This document shows, one piece after another, positions 54,253 to 63,717 of a stretch of DNA of 64,000 nucleotides. The notes below the pieces were generated by a model, which saw nothing but the letters and a program-made list of their open reading frames with translations, did not search any database and had not been told where the DNA came from. The position numbers and the translations under genes are program-made. Origin of the DNA: Streptomyces paludis (GTDB lineage: Bacteria > Actinomycetota > Actinomycetes > Streptomycetales > Streptomycetaceae); the NCBI RefSeq assembly GCF_003344965.1, contig NZ_CP031194.1:7006001-7070000 (forward strand), in the 5' to 3' direction. Numbering within the stretch: position 1 is the first letter of the stretch; each line of letters begins with the position of its first letter.

Positions 54253-55432
54253 CACCGCTCCACCACGGCACGACACCGCTCCGGTACGGCACGACCCCGC
54301 GCCCGCCGGGCATCTGGTCCTCGACGGGCTGGTCAAGACCTACCCCGGCAAGGACGGCGCCGCCGTGCGCGGGGTCGATCTCGCCGTGGAGCGCGGCCGG
54401 CTGCTCGCCCTCCTCGGCCCCTCGGGGTGCGGGAAGTCGACCACGCTGCGCATGATCGCCGGACTCGTGCCGCCCACCGCCGGGCGGATCAGCGTCGACG
54501 GCCGGGACCTCACCGACACCCCCGTCCACCGGCGGGACATGGGCGTGGTCTTCCAGTCGTACGCGCTCTTCCCGCATCTCGACGTCGCCCGCAACGTGGC
54601 CTTCGGCCTGGAGATGCGCAAGACACCGAAGGCGGAGCTGAAGCGGCGCGTGGGCGAGGCGCTCGATCTCGTACGGCTCGGGCCGCTCGCCGGCCGCCGG
54701 ATCGCCCAGCTCTCCGGCGGCCAGCAGCAGCGGGTGGCGCTCGCCCGCGCGCTGGTGGTCGGACCGGCCGTACTCCTCCTCGACGAACCGCTGTCGAACC
54801 TCGACGCGCAACTGCGCGCCGCGATGCGCGACGAGATCGTCCGGATCCAGCGCGAGACCGGTGTCACCACCGTCTTCGTCACGCACGACCAGCAGGAGGC
54901 GCTGTCCATGGCCGACAGCGTCGCCGTCATGAACCAGGGCCGGATCGAGCAGGTGGGCACCCCCGAGGACGTCTACGAACGCCCGGAACGCCCGTTCGTC
55001 GCCCGGTTCGTGGGCCGCGCCAACCTGCTCGACGGCACCGTCACCGGCCACACCGGGGACACCACCGAGGTCGCGCTCCCGGGGCTCGGTACGGTCGCCG
55101 CCGCCGGGGACCGCGCCACCGGCGCCCGTACCGCGACCGGCCGTACCGCCACCGTCATGCTGCGCCCGCACCGGATCGCCCTGGCCGCCGCCGCACCCGG
55201 CGCGGGCAGTGGCAGCGGTACGGGGAGCGGTGGGGCGCGCGGCACCGTCCTGTCGGCCGGATACGCGGGCGAGACCGTCGCCTACCGGGTGCGCGTCGGC
55301 GACTCCGGTCCCGTACTCGACGTCGAACAGCCCACCGGCACAAGGGAGTCATACGGTCCCGGCACCGAGGTGGAGCTGTCCTGGGACCCGGCCGCGCCCC
55401 GGCTGGTCTCCGCCGGGGAGGGTACGGAGTGA
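54245..55432 (+). CDS. ABC importer ATPase (PotA-like)
   Basis: This 395-aa ATPase has Walker A GPSGCGKST, signature LSGGQQQR, Walker B VLLLDEPLSNLD and a C-terminal TOBE-like domain with Gly/Thr-rich insertions. The GTG start overlaps the binding-protein gene and its end overlaps the permease start (GTGA). Confidence 0.92.
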   Translation: MGDTAPPRHDTAPVRHDPAPAGHLVLDGLVKTYPGKDGAAVRGVDLAVERGRLLALLGPSGCGKSTTLRMIAGLVPPTAGRISVDGRDLTDTPVHRRDMGVVFQSYALFPHLDVARNVAFGLEMRKTPKAELKRRVGEALDLVRLGPLAGRRIAQLSGGQQQRVALARALVVGPAVLLLDEPLSNLDAQLRAAMRDEIVRIQRETGVTTVFVTHDQQEALSMADSVAVMNQGRIEQVGTPEDVYERPERPFVARFVGRANLLDGTVTGHTGDTTEVALPGLGTVAAAGDRATGARTATGRTATVMLRPHRIALAAAAPGAGSGSGTGSGGARGTVLSAGYAGETVAYRVRVGDSGPVLDVEQPTGTRESYGPGTEVELSWDPAAPRLVSAGEGTE

Positions 55433-56388
55433 CCGCCGCCCCCGAGGCGACGCCCCCGGCGCCCCCGACGCCACCGGCGACAGCGCCGACAGTCACGACG
55501 AAGGCTTCGCGTCGGCGCGGTCCGGCCCGGCAGGCGCTCGTCCTGCTCGTACCGGGCCTCCTCGCCCTGCTGCTGACGTACGCGCTGCCGCTGGTCTGGG
55601 TGGTGCGGATGTCGCTCAACGAGTCCGGCGAGGGCGGCCTCATCCACCAGACCGTCTCCCTCGCCACCTTCGGCGAGGTGCTCGGCAGCTCCCACTACTG
55701 GAACGTGCTCCGGCAAACCGTCGAACTCGGCGTCCTCGTCACCTTCTTCACCCTCGTCGTCTCCTATCCCGTCGCCCTCTTCCTGGCCCGTACCACCAGC
55801 CGGTGGCGCAGTCTGCTGATGGCGCTCGCCATCGCGCCCCTGCTCATCTCGTCGGTGGCGCGCACCTTCGGCTGGATGGCGATCCTCGGCCGCCAGGGAG
55901 TCATCAACAAGACCCTGGACGCGCTCGGGCTGATCGACAGCCCGCTCCAGCTGGCCAACAACCTCACCGGGGTGGTCATCGCCTCCACCGAGATCTACAT
56001 GCCGTTCGCGATCCTCGCCATGATCAGCGGCTTCGGCCGGCTCGACCCGGCGCTGGAGCAGGCCGCCGCCTCCTTGGGCGCCCCGCGCCGTACCGTGCTG
56101 CGCCGGATCGTCCTGCCGCTGACCCTGCCGGGTGTGCTCACCGCCGGGCTGCTGGTGTTCGTCCTCAGCCTCAGCGGCTATGTCACCCCCCGGCTGATCG
56201 GCGGCGGCCGGGTCTTCGTGCTGGCCACCGAGATCTACGACGAGGCGATCACCAGCCTCGACTGGCCGGTGGCGGCGGTGCTCTCGATGCTGCTGCTCGC
56301 GGTGTTCGGTGTGGTGATCGCGGTCTATCTGTGGGCACAACGGGCCCTCGAAGCGCGCTTCACCGGCGGACGGGAGGCCCGCTCATGA
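55429..56388 (+). CDS. ABC importer permease 1 (PotB-like)
   Basis: This 319-aa permease has about six membrane helices and the EAA loop region LEQAAASLGAPRRTVLRRIVLP. A Pro/Ala/Thr-rich N-tail of about 30 residues precedes the first helix. GTG 55429 (GTGA overlap) is chosen; the open frame upstream lies inside the ATPase gene. Confidence 0.9.
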   Translation: MTAAPEATPPAPPTPPATAPTVTTKASRRRGPARQALVLLVPGLLALLLTYALPLVWVVRMSLNESGEGGLIHQTVSLATFGEVLGSSHYWNVLRQTVELGVLVTFFTLVVSYPVALFLARTTSRWRSLLMALAIAPLLISSVARTFGWMAILGRQGVINKTLDALGLIDSPLQLANNLTGVVIASTEIYMPFAILAMISGFGRLDPALEQAAASLGAPRRTVLRRIVLPLTLPGVLTAGLLVFVLSLSGYVTPRLIGGGRVFVLATEIYDEAITSLDWPVAAVLSMLLLAVFGVVIAVYLWAQRALEARFTGGREARS

Positions 56389-57182
56389 TCACGCGCCGGC
56401 TGACGAGAGCCGTGTGGGCCCTCGTCCTCACCGTCCTCTATCTCTTTCTGCTCGCGCCCATCCTGATCGTGCTCGTGGAGTCCTTCGACACCTCGACCTA
56501 TCTGCGCTTCCCGCCCGAGGGCTTCAGCCTCGACGCGTACCGGCAGGTCTTCGCGAACGACGCCTTCCGCGAGGGCTTCAAGGTCAGCGGGATCACCGCC
56601 GCGGTCACCGCGCTGCTGGCGATGGTGACGGGCGTACCGGCGGCGCTCGCGCTGAGCCGGCTGCGGTTCCGGGGGCGGTCGGCGATCGAGGCGGTCTTTC
56701 TGTCGCCCCTGCTCGTCCCGCACATCGTGCTCGGGCTCGCGCTGCTGCTGATCATGGCGCCGATCCCGCTGACCGACACCTACTGGGGGCTGATCCTGGC
56801 CCATCTCGGGGTGACCGTGCCCTATGTCGTACGGACGGTCTCGGCGGCCCTGGTCTCGGCCGACCCGCGGGCCGAGGAGGCGGCGCGCACACTCGGCGCG
56901 AACGGGCTCCGGACGTTCTGGCGGATCACCCTGCCGACCATCAGGCCGGGGCTGCTCTCGGGCGGGGTCATCGCGTTCCTGCTGTCGTTCGACGAGACCG
57001 TGATCTCGCTGTTCGTGTCGGGCCAGCACACCGTGCCGCTGCCGGTCGCGGTGCTCCAGTACGTCGAGTACCGCAGCGATCCGTCCGTGGCCTCCCTCTC
57101 CGTCCTGCTGGTACTGCTCTCCGTGGTCGTGGTCGTGCTGGTGGAGCGCGGTCTCGGCCTGCGCCGCACCCTGCGCTCCTGA
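56385..57182 (+). CDS. ABC importer permease 2 (PotC-like)
   Basis: This 265-aa permease has six helices and the EAA motif AEEAARTLGANGLRTFWRIT. It starts by ATGA overlap with permease 1. FDETVISLFVSG at the C-terminal helix is typical of PotC. Confidence 0.9.
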   Translation: MITRRLTRAVWALVLTVLYLFLLAPILIVLVESFDTSTYLRFPPEGFSLDAYRQVFANDAFREGFKVSGITAAVTALLAMVTGVPAALALSRLRFRGRSAIEAVFLSPLLVPHIVLGLALLLIMAPIPLTDTYWGLILAHLGVTVPYVVRTVSAALVSADPRAEEAARTLGANGLRTFWRITLPTIRPGLLSGGVIAFLLSFDETVISLFVSGQHTVPLPVAVLQYVEYRSDPSVASLSVLLVLLSVVVVVLVERGLGLRRTLRS

Positions 57183-57247
57183 ACACACCGCGCCTCGCAC
57201 ACCGCCCCGTACCCCCCCACCGTCCTTACCGTTCCAAGGAGTTCCCC

Positions 57248-58294
57248 GTGCCCGACACCCAGACGCAGCCCCTCGATCCCGTCGCCCTGCACCGCGACAG
57301 CGTCGTCTTCAACGCCCTCGACTGCACCCCGCTCGCCTGGGCGGACGAGACCTACCTCGGCAAGCTCGCCGCCTCCGGGGTCACCGCGATCAACCACGCG
57401 GTCTCCGTCTCCCAGGGCTACGACGCGGCGGCAGCCGCCCTCGTCGGCTGGCAGCACCGGCTGGCGGAGACGGACGGGCGGGTCTTCCAGGCGTACGGAC
57501 TCGACGACGTCACGCGCGCCAAGGAGACCGGGACGGTCGCCTGGTTCGCCGGGTTCGAGGACAGCAAGCCGGTGGGGGAGGACCTGTGGCGGCTGGCCGC
57601 CCTGCACCAGCTGGGCCTGCGCTTCATGGGGCTCACGTACCAGAACCGGAACTACGCGGCCGACGGCAGCGGCGAGAGCGCCAACGGCGGGCTGAGCCGC
57701 TTCGGCCGCTCCCTCGTCGCGGAGTGCAACCGGCTGGGGATCGCGCTGGACCTCTCGCACACCGGTGAGCGCTCCACCCTGGAGACCATCGAGACCTCCA
57801 CGAAGCCGGTGCTCGTCACCCACGCCGGACTGACCCACTTCGTCGACAGCCCGCGCAACAAGAGCGATCTCGTCGTCAGGGAACTCGCCGCGCGCGGCGG
57901 GGTGTTCGGCCTCGCGGCCAAGTCCGGCTTCCTCACCCCCGACGGGCTGACCCGGCGGCCGGGCGCCGAGGTCTTCGCCGACAACATCGACTACCTGGTC
58001 GAGCTGGCCGGCATCGACCATGTCATCGTCGGCACCGACGTCGGCGACGAGCGCAAGTACTCCCGCGAGGGCATGGCGCGGGTGCGCCGGCTCTACCCGG
58101 AGATCCCCATCGTCGGCGCGGACCTGGACCTCGAACGGATCCACCCCGAGGGCCTGGGCACCCCCGCCGACCTGCCCCTCATCACCGAGCTGCTGGCCGG
58201 GCGCGGTTACAGTGGCGAGGACATCGGCAAGGTGCTCGGCGGAAATCTCCAGCGGGTCCTGGCGGAGATCTGGGATTCGGCTTCGGGAGAGTGA
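57248..58294 (+). CDS. Membrane-dipeptidase-family protein, first metal motif altered
   Basis: This 348-aa protein of the renal-dipeptidase family has LDLSHTGERS, LVTHAGLTHFVD and GTDVGDE. The usual N-terminal HxD metal pair (as in DGHNDLP) is missing; the text there is FNALDCTPLAWADE. It may use a different metal arrangement or be a relative with another activity. GTG 57248 after AAGGAG, 65 bases past the permease; its TGA overlaps the next start. Probably processes the imported compound. Confidence 0.75.
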   Translation: MPDTQTQPLDPVALHRDSVVFNALDCTPLAWADETYLGKLAASGVTAINHAVSVSQGYDAAAAALVGWQHRLAETDGRVFQAYGLDDVTRAKETGTVAWFAGFEDSKPVGEDLWRLAALHQLGLRFMGLTYQNRNYAADGSGESANGGLSRFGRSLVAECNRLGIALDLSHTGERSTLETIETSTKPVLVTHAGLTHFVDSPRNKSDLVVRELAARGGVFGLAAKSGFLTPDGLTRRPGAEVFADNIDYLVELAGIDHVIVGTDVGDERKYSREGMARVRRLYPEIPIVGADLDLERIHPEGLGTPADLPLITELLAGRGYSGEDIGKVLGGNLQRVLAEIWDSASGE

Positions 58295-60087
58295 CTGTGG
58301 CGCGTCGTACGGTGAGTGTGGCGATCGTGGGCGCGGGACCGCGCGGTACGGCCGTACTGGAGCGCCTCATAGCCAACCTCGGGCCGGCCGGGCCCTGGGC
58401 GGACACCCCGGCCGAGCTGCATGTCGTCGAGCCGCACACCCCCGGCGCCGGCCGTGTCTGGGACCCGGCGCAGCCCGCGCACCTGCTGATGAACACGGTC
58501 GCCGGACACGCGACCGCGTTCCCCGACGACACGGTACGGATGGCCGGCCCGCCGGCGACCGGTCCCACCCTCATGGAGTGGGCGCGCGAACACGCGCCCG
58601 GCATCGAGCCGTGGGAGCATCCGAACCGCGCGCTGATGGGCCGCTATCTCGCCTGGGCGCACGCGCGCATCGCCGCCTCCGCCGCCCCCGGCACCCGGAT
58701 CGTCGCCCATCCGACGCGCGCCGTCGGTCTCGATCCGGACGGCCCCGGCGGCCGGTCGCGGCTGCGGCTCGCGGACGGGACGGAGCTGCTCGCCGACGCG
58801 GTGGTCCTGGCCACCGGCCACACCGACCGGCTGCCCTCGCCCGAGCAGCGCGCGCTCGCCGACGCCGCCGACCGCCACGGACTGCTGTATCTGCCGCCGG
58901 GACACCCCCGGGAGGCGAGGCTCGATCTGCTGCCGCCGGGCGAGCCCGTGCTCGTGCGCGGGCTCGCGCTCAACTTCTTCGACCAGCTGGCGCTGCTGAC
59001 CGCCGGTCGCGGCGGACGCTTCGAGGAGGCCGGTCCCGGGGGCCGGCTGCGCTACGTACCGTCCGGGCGGGAGCCGCTGGTCCTGGCGGGGTCCGGGCGC
59101 GGGGTGCCGTATCTCGCCCGGAACCAGGTGCCGGGCGAGATGCCGGCCGGACACTCCCTGGTCCACTTCGACGAGGCGGCGCTCGGCCGGCTGACCGCGC
59201 GGGAGCCGGGGACGGTCGACTTCGCGAAGGAGGTCCTGCCGCTGATCGAGCGGGAGGCGGCGGAGGCGTGGGACCGTACGGGCGTCGGCGCGGGCATTGG
59301 TACGGGCGTCGGTACGGGCGTTCGTACGGCGGGCTCCTTCGACATGGCGGCGGTCGACCGGCCGCTGACCGGCCGCACGTTCGCCGGCCGCGCGGAGTTC
59401 GGCGGCTGGCTGCGGGAGTGGCTGCGCGCCGACATGGCCGCCGCCCGCGCGCCGGGACACAGCCCGCTCAAGGCCGCGGCCGGCGCGGTCACGGCGGTGA
59501 AGGGACAGGTACGGCGGCTGGTCGCGGCCGGGGTGCTGACCGGCGGCTCGTACCGTGAGCTGGAGTGGTTCCGCTCCTTCGGGGCCCATCTGTCCAGCGG
59601 CCCGCCCGCGAGCCGGATCGCCGAACTGATCGCCCTCGGCGAGGCGGGCGTCGTCGAGTTCCTGGGGGCGCGGCCCGTCGTGAGTGTGGACGACACGGCC
59701 GGACGGTACGTCATGACCTCCCCGACCACCGGCGGTTCCCCGGCCACGGCCCGCGCCCTGCTGGACGCCTGGCTGCCCGGCCAGGACCTGGCGGAGACCG
59801 CGGAGCCGCTGCTCGCCGGACTGGTCGCCGCCGGACTGGCCCGCCCGCACACGGCGGGCACCGGCGCCGGTACGGAGCCGACGGGCGCGCTCGACGTGGG
59901 CGCCGGCGATCTGCGGGTACGCGCGGCCGACGGGCGGGCCCACCCGCATCTCTTCGCGGTCGGCATCCCGGTCGAGGGCGTGCACTGGAACACCCCGATC
60001 GGCGCGAAGGCGCGCGCGAACGCCGAGATGTTCCGGCAGGCGGACACGATCGCCCGGGCCGCCCTGGAGTGGGCGGCCCGTCCGTAG
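58291..60087 (+). CDS. FAD/NAD(P)-binding protein (YdhS/PF13454-like)
   Basis: This 598-aa flavoprotein begins with a Rossmann motif VAIVGAGPRGTAVLERLI and a typical VWDPAQPAHLLMNTVAGH segment. It resembles the large FAD-NAD(P)-binding family of unknown reactions. A Gly/Thr/Val run (about 331-347) is encoded by 12-base repeats (59278-59330). It is coupled to the dipeptidase gene by GTGA and closes the importer operon. Confidence 0.75.
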   Translation: MTVARRTVSVAIVGAGPRGTAVLERLIANLGPAGPWADTPAELHVVEPHTPGAGRVWDPAQPAHLLMNTVAGHATAFPDDTVRMAGPPATGPTLMEWAREHAPGIEPWEHPNRALMGRYLAWAHARIAASAAPGTRIVAHPTRAVGLDPDGPGGRSRLRLADGTELLADAVVLATGHTDRLPSPEQRALADAADRHGLLYLPPGHPREARLDLLPPGEPVLVRGLALNFFDQLALLTAGRGGRFEEAGPGGRLRYVPSGREPLVLAGSGRGVPYLARNQVPGEMPAGHSLVHFDEAALGRLTAREPGTVDFAKEVLPLIEREAAEAWDRTGVGAGIGTGVGTGVRTAGSFDMAAVDRPLTGRTFAGRAEFGGWLREWLRADMAAARAPGHSPLKAAAGAVTAVKGQVRRLVAAGVLTGGSYRELEWFRSFGAHLSSGPPASRIAELIALGEAGVVEFLGARPVVSVDDTAGRYVMTSPTTGGSPATARALLDAWLPGQDLAETAEPLLAGLVAAGLARPHTAGTGAGTEPTGALDVGAGDLRVRAADGRAHPHLFAVGIPVEGVHWNTPIGAKARANAEMFRQADTIARAALEWAARP

Positions 60088-60140
60088 TCGCGGATACGGC
60101 ACTGGAGCCAGCCCCGGACACGTCCCCGGGGCGGGCCCCG

Positions 60141-61061
60141 TCAGCCGAGCAGCGCCGCGATCACCACCAGGACCGGGACCGACGCCACCGTCGACAGCAG
60201 AATCGATTCGCGCGCGAGCCGCTCGCCGACCCGGTAGCGCGAGGCGTACGTATAGAGGTTCTGGGCGGCGGGCAGCGCCGAGGTGACGACGACATCGAGC
60301 AGCGCCGCGCCGTGCAGCCCGAAGACACCCGCCCCCAGCGCCCAGGCCGCCGCCGGCATGCCCACGGCCTTCAGCCCGGCGGAGAGCAGCACGGCGAACC
60401 GGTCCGGGCCCCGGCCCGGCAGCGTGCTGCCGCACAGCGAGATCCCGAAGGCCAGCAGCACGGCGGGCACCGACATATTGCCGATCAGCACCAGCGGATC
60501 GAGTACGGGCCCGGGCACCGTCCAGCCGGCCGCCGCGACCACCACGCCCAGCAGTGAGCTGGCACCCACCGGATTACGGAGCGGGGTGGTCACCCGCTGC
60601 CAGACCGAACGTTTCTCCGCGCCCCCGGACAGATCGAGCACCGTCAGCGCGATCGGGGTGGCCACGAGCTGCTGGAAGAGCAGGACGGGCGCCACCAGCG
60701 AGGCATCGCCGAGCACGTACACCGCGATCGGGATACCGAGATTGCCGGCGTTCACATAGCTGGAGCACAGCGCGCCGATCGTGCTGCGCCCCACGTCCCA
60801 GCGGCGGATCAGGGCGACCGCGAGGAACGCCCCGGCCGCCACCGCGGTGCTGATGGCGGTGATCAGCAGCCTGCTGGAGAGGATCACCGACAGATCGGCC
60901 CGGGCCAGCGTGGTGAACAGCAGGGCGGGCGTGGCCACATGGAAGGCGAGCTTGGTGAGCACCTCGCGGCCGTTGTCCCCGAGATACTGCCGCCGGCCGA
61001 TCAGATAGCCGACCCCGATGACCACCGCGATCACGGCGAATCCGGTCAGAACTCCCTGCAC
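60141..61061 (-). CDS. AEC-family transporter (auxin-efflux-carrier type)
   Basis: This 306-aa protein has about ten hydrophobic helices with the AEC hallmark of a polar break in the centre (SSYVNAGNLGIPIAVYVLGD). Transports organic acids or similar in some bacteria. GTG start at 61061. It is divergent from the glucarate genes across 266 bases and convergent with the FAD protein. Confidence 0.85.
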   Translation of the reverse strand: MQGVLTGFAVIAVVIGVGYLIGRRQYLGDNGREVLTKLAFHVATPALLFTTLARADLSVILSSRLLITAISTAVAAGAFLAVALIRRWDVGRSTIGALCSSYVNAGNLGIPIAVYVLGDASLVAPVLLFQQLVATPIALTVLDLSGGAEKRSVWQRVTTPLRNPVGASSLLGVVVAAAGWTVPGPVLDPLVLIGNMSVPAVLLAFGISLCGSTLPGRGPDRFAVLLSAGLKAVGMPAAAWALGAGVFGLHGAALLDVVVTSALPAAQNLYTYASRYRVGERLARESILLSTVASVPVLVVIAALLG

Positions 61062-61285
61062 GGCATGTTCCCGTCAGGTGAAGGGGCGGCGGTCGGCGGC
61101 GAGGTGAATAGATGGAGCATGCAGCCACTTTCCCGAGGAACGCCGGGCCGGGTCAACGTGATCTCACGCACCGATACGCCTCCGTGCGCTCCGTACGCCT
61201 CCCCGTGCCGCCGGGACAGCGTGGTGGCCGGGGGCGGGTCGGGTGCTTGACGGGCTCCGTAGGGGGTTTTAGGTTGGCGGAGAGT

Positions 61286-61299
61286 TCCATAAATATGGA
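61286..61299. promoter_or_regulatory. Inverted repeat TCCAT-AAAT-ATGGA upstream of kdgD
   Basis: A 5-bp inverted repeat with a 4-base spacer in an A/T-richer patch 29-42 bases before the kdgD start. It is a candidate operator or promoter element. No regulator gene is adjacent in the window. Confidence 0.45.
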
Positions 61300-61327
61300 T
61301 AGCTTTCACATGTATGAACGGAGTCCT

Positions 61328-62266
61328 ATGCTTGACGGAGTGCTGTTCTTTCCGGTCACCCCGTTCGCCCCCGACGGCGGCCTCCACACGGCGGCCCTCG
61401 ACGCCCATGTCCGGGCCGGGGTGAGCGCCGGCGCCGGCGCGGTCTTCGCCGCCTGCGGCACCGGTGAGTTCCACGCCCTGTCGGCGGGCGAACACACCGA
61501 CGTCGTCCGCACGGCGGTGGGCGCGGCGAACGGTACGGTCCCCGTCTACGCAGGAGTGGGCGGCGCCCTCCCGACGGCCGTCGCCCTCGCCCGGGCCGCC
61601 CGCGACTACGGCGCCGACGGACTGCTCCTGCTGCCGCCGTACCTGGTCAACGCCGACCAGGACGGACTGGTGGAGTACGTACGGCAGGTCGCGGCGGCCA
61701 CCGGACTGCCCGTCATCGTCTACAACCGCGCCAACGCCCGCTTCGGCCCGCGCGCCGCCGTCGAGGTCGCCGGCCTCGCCAATGTGACCGGCTTCAAGGA
61801 CGGCGTCGGCGACATCGAGACCCTGGCCCGTACGGTCGTCGCGATCAAGCGGTCACTGCGCGAGAGCGGCAGCGGCGGTGCAGGCGGCGGTGTCAAGTCG
61901 TTCCAGTTCTTCAACGGACTGCCCACCGCCGAGGCGACCGTGCCCGCCTACCGGGCCATCGGCGTGCCGCTGTACTCGTCGGCCGTCTTCTGCTTCGCCC
62001 CGGAGATCTCCCTGGCGTTCCACCGCGCGGTGACCACCGGCGACGACTCACTCGTCGACGCCCTCCAGGCCGGCTTCTTCCACCCGCTCGTGGCGCTCCG
62101 CGAGAAGGTCCCGGGGTACGCGGTCTCCCTGGTCAAGGCGGGCGTACGGCTGCGCGGACTGGATGTCGGTCCGGTCCGGCCGCCGCTGACCGAGCCCGCG
62201 CCGGACGATCTGCGCGAACTCGCCGCGCTCCTGGAGCGCGGACTCGACCTGGTGAAGGGTGTCTGA
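61328..62266 (+). CDS. kdgD: 5-dehydro-4-deoxyglucarate dehydratase
   Basis: This 312-aa DHDPS-superfamily enzyme converts 5-keto-4-deoxy-D-glucarate to 2-oxoglutarate semialdehyde with loss of water and CO2. The Schiff-base Lys is in VTGFKDGVGD and the catalytic Tyr in VIVYNRAN. ATG 61328 behind CGGAG is used; the frame is open upstream without coding character. Two bases separate it from gudD. Confidence 0.88.
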   Translation: MLDGVLFFPVTPFAPDGGLHTAALDAHVRAGVSAGAGAVFAACGTGEFHALSAGEHTDVVRTAVGAANGTVPVYAGVGGALPTAVALARAARDYGADGLLLLPPYLVNADQDGLVEYVRQVAAATGLPVIVYNRANARFGPRAAVEVAGLANVTGFKDGVGDIETLARTVVAIKRSLRESGSGGAGGGVKSFQFFNGLPTAEATVPAYRAIGVPLYSSAVFCFAPEISLAFHRAVTTGDDSLVDALQAGFFHPLVALREKVPGYAVSLVKAGVRLRGLDVGPVRPPLTEPAPDDLRELAALLERGLDLVKGV

Positions 62267-62268
62267 CC

Positions 62269-63576
62269 ATGAGCGCGACGAGCGGGACAAGTGCCATGAG
62301 CGCGACGGACACCGGACAGCTGCGGATCTCCGCCGTCACCCTCACCCCGGTCGCCTTCCGCGACCCGCCGCTCCTCAACTCGGTCGGCGTCCACGAACCG
62401 TACGCCCTGCGCACCGTCGTCGAGGTCCACACCGACGGCGGGCTCACCGGACTCGGCGAGACCTACGCGGACGCCCGCCACCTCGACCGGCTGCGCGCCG
62501 TGGCGGAACGGATCACCGGGCTCGACGTGTACGCGACCGAAGAACTGCACCGGCGTGTCGGCGAGGTCATCGCCCGCCTCGGCGGCGTCGGCGGCACGGG
62601 GCTGACCGGCATGGTCACCAGCAGCAGCACGGTCGACCGGGTCCACTCCCCGTTCGAGGTCGCCCTGCTCGACATCCAGGGCCAGGCGTGCGGACGGCCC
62701 GTCTCCGACCTCCTCGGCGGCGCCGTCCGCGACACGGTGCCGTTCAGCGCGTACCTCTTCTACAAATGGGCCGCCCACCCCGGCGCCGAACCCGACGCGT
62801 GGGGCGCGGCGCTGGACCCCGAGGGCATCGTGGCCCAGGCCCGGCGGATGGTCGGCACGTACGGCTTCACCGCGATCAAGCTCAAGGGCGGCGTGCTGCC
62901 GCCCGAGGAGGAGATCGAGGCGATACGGGCGCTGCGCGCCGAGTTCCCCGGCCATCCGCTCCGGCTCGACCCCAACGCCGCCTGGACCGTGCCCACCTCC
63001 ATCGAGGTGGGCCGGGCGCTCGACGGTGTCCTGGAGTATCTGGAGGACCCGACCCCGGGCATCGAGGGCATGGCGGCCGTCGCGCGCGAGGTGCCGATGC
63101 CGCTGGCGACCAACATGTGCGTGGTCGCCTTCGACGAACTCCACCCCTCGGTGGCCGTGAACGCCGTACAGGTGATCCTCTCCGACCACCACTACTGGGG
63201 CGGACTGCGCCGCTCCAAGCTTCTCTCCGGCATCTGCGACACCTTCGGCATGGGCCTGTCCATGCACTCCAACTCGCATCTGGGCATCAGCCTCGCGGCG
63301 ATGACCCATCTCGCGGCGGCCACCCCGAACCTCACCTACGCCTGCGACACCCACTGGCCGTGGAAGACCGAGGACGTGATCGAGCCCGGCGTCCTGACGT
63401 TCAAGGACGGCTCGGTGGCCGTGCCCACCGCCCCCGGCCTCGGGGTGACGCTCGACCGCGACGCGCTCGGGACCCTGCACGAGCAGTACCTCTCCAGCGG
63501 TCTGCGCAACCGGGACGACACCGGCTACATGCGGACCGTCCACCCCACCTACCGGGCCACGATCCCGCGCTGGTGA
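62269..63576 (+). CDS. gudD: Glucarate dehydratase
   Basis: This 435-aa enolase-superfamily enzyme dehydrates D-glucarate to 5-keto-4-deoxy-D-glucarate. Acid-base Lys motif AIKLKGGVLPPE, metal Asp in RLDPNAAW, and catalytic His in MHSNSHLGIS are visible, together with the glucarate-type C-terminus. The N-terminus repeats ATGAGCGCGACG at 62269 and 62296, so either ATG could be the start. With kdgD it forms the core of glucarate use as a carbon source. Confidence 0.9.
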   Translation: MSATSGTSAMSATDTGQLRISAVTLTPVAFRDPPLLNSVGVHEPYALRTVVEVHTDGGLTGLGETYADARHLDRLRAVAERITGLDVYATEELHRRVGEVIARLGGVGGTGLTGMVTSSSTVDRVHSPFEVALLDIQGQACGRPVSDLLGGAVRDTVPFSAYLFYKWAAHPGAEPDAWGAALDPEGIVAQARRMVGTYGFTAIKLKGGVLPPEEEIEAIRALRAEFPGHPLRLDPNAAWTVPTSIEVGRALDGVLEYLEDPTPGIEGMAAVAREVPMPLATNMCVVAFDELHPSVAVNAVQVILSDHHYWGGLRRSKLLSGICDTFGMGLSMHSNSHLGISLAAMTHLAAATPNLTYACDTHWPWKTEDVIEPGVLTFKDGSVAVPTAPGLGVTLDRDALGTLHEQYLSSGLRNRDDTGYMRTVHPTYRATIPRW

Positions 63577-63717
63577 CACGGCCGGTGCCCGGGGCCGGGG
63601 GGTCCCGGGCGCCGCGTGACACCTTTCACGGAACCGGCGGGCATACCGGGCGCGTACGAGGGCATAAGGGCATCCGGGAAGCGGTCCCCCCGACCGCCCT
63701 CCGGTGTGGCAGGAGCT

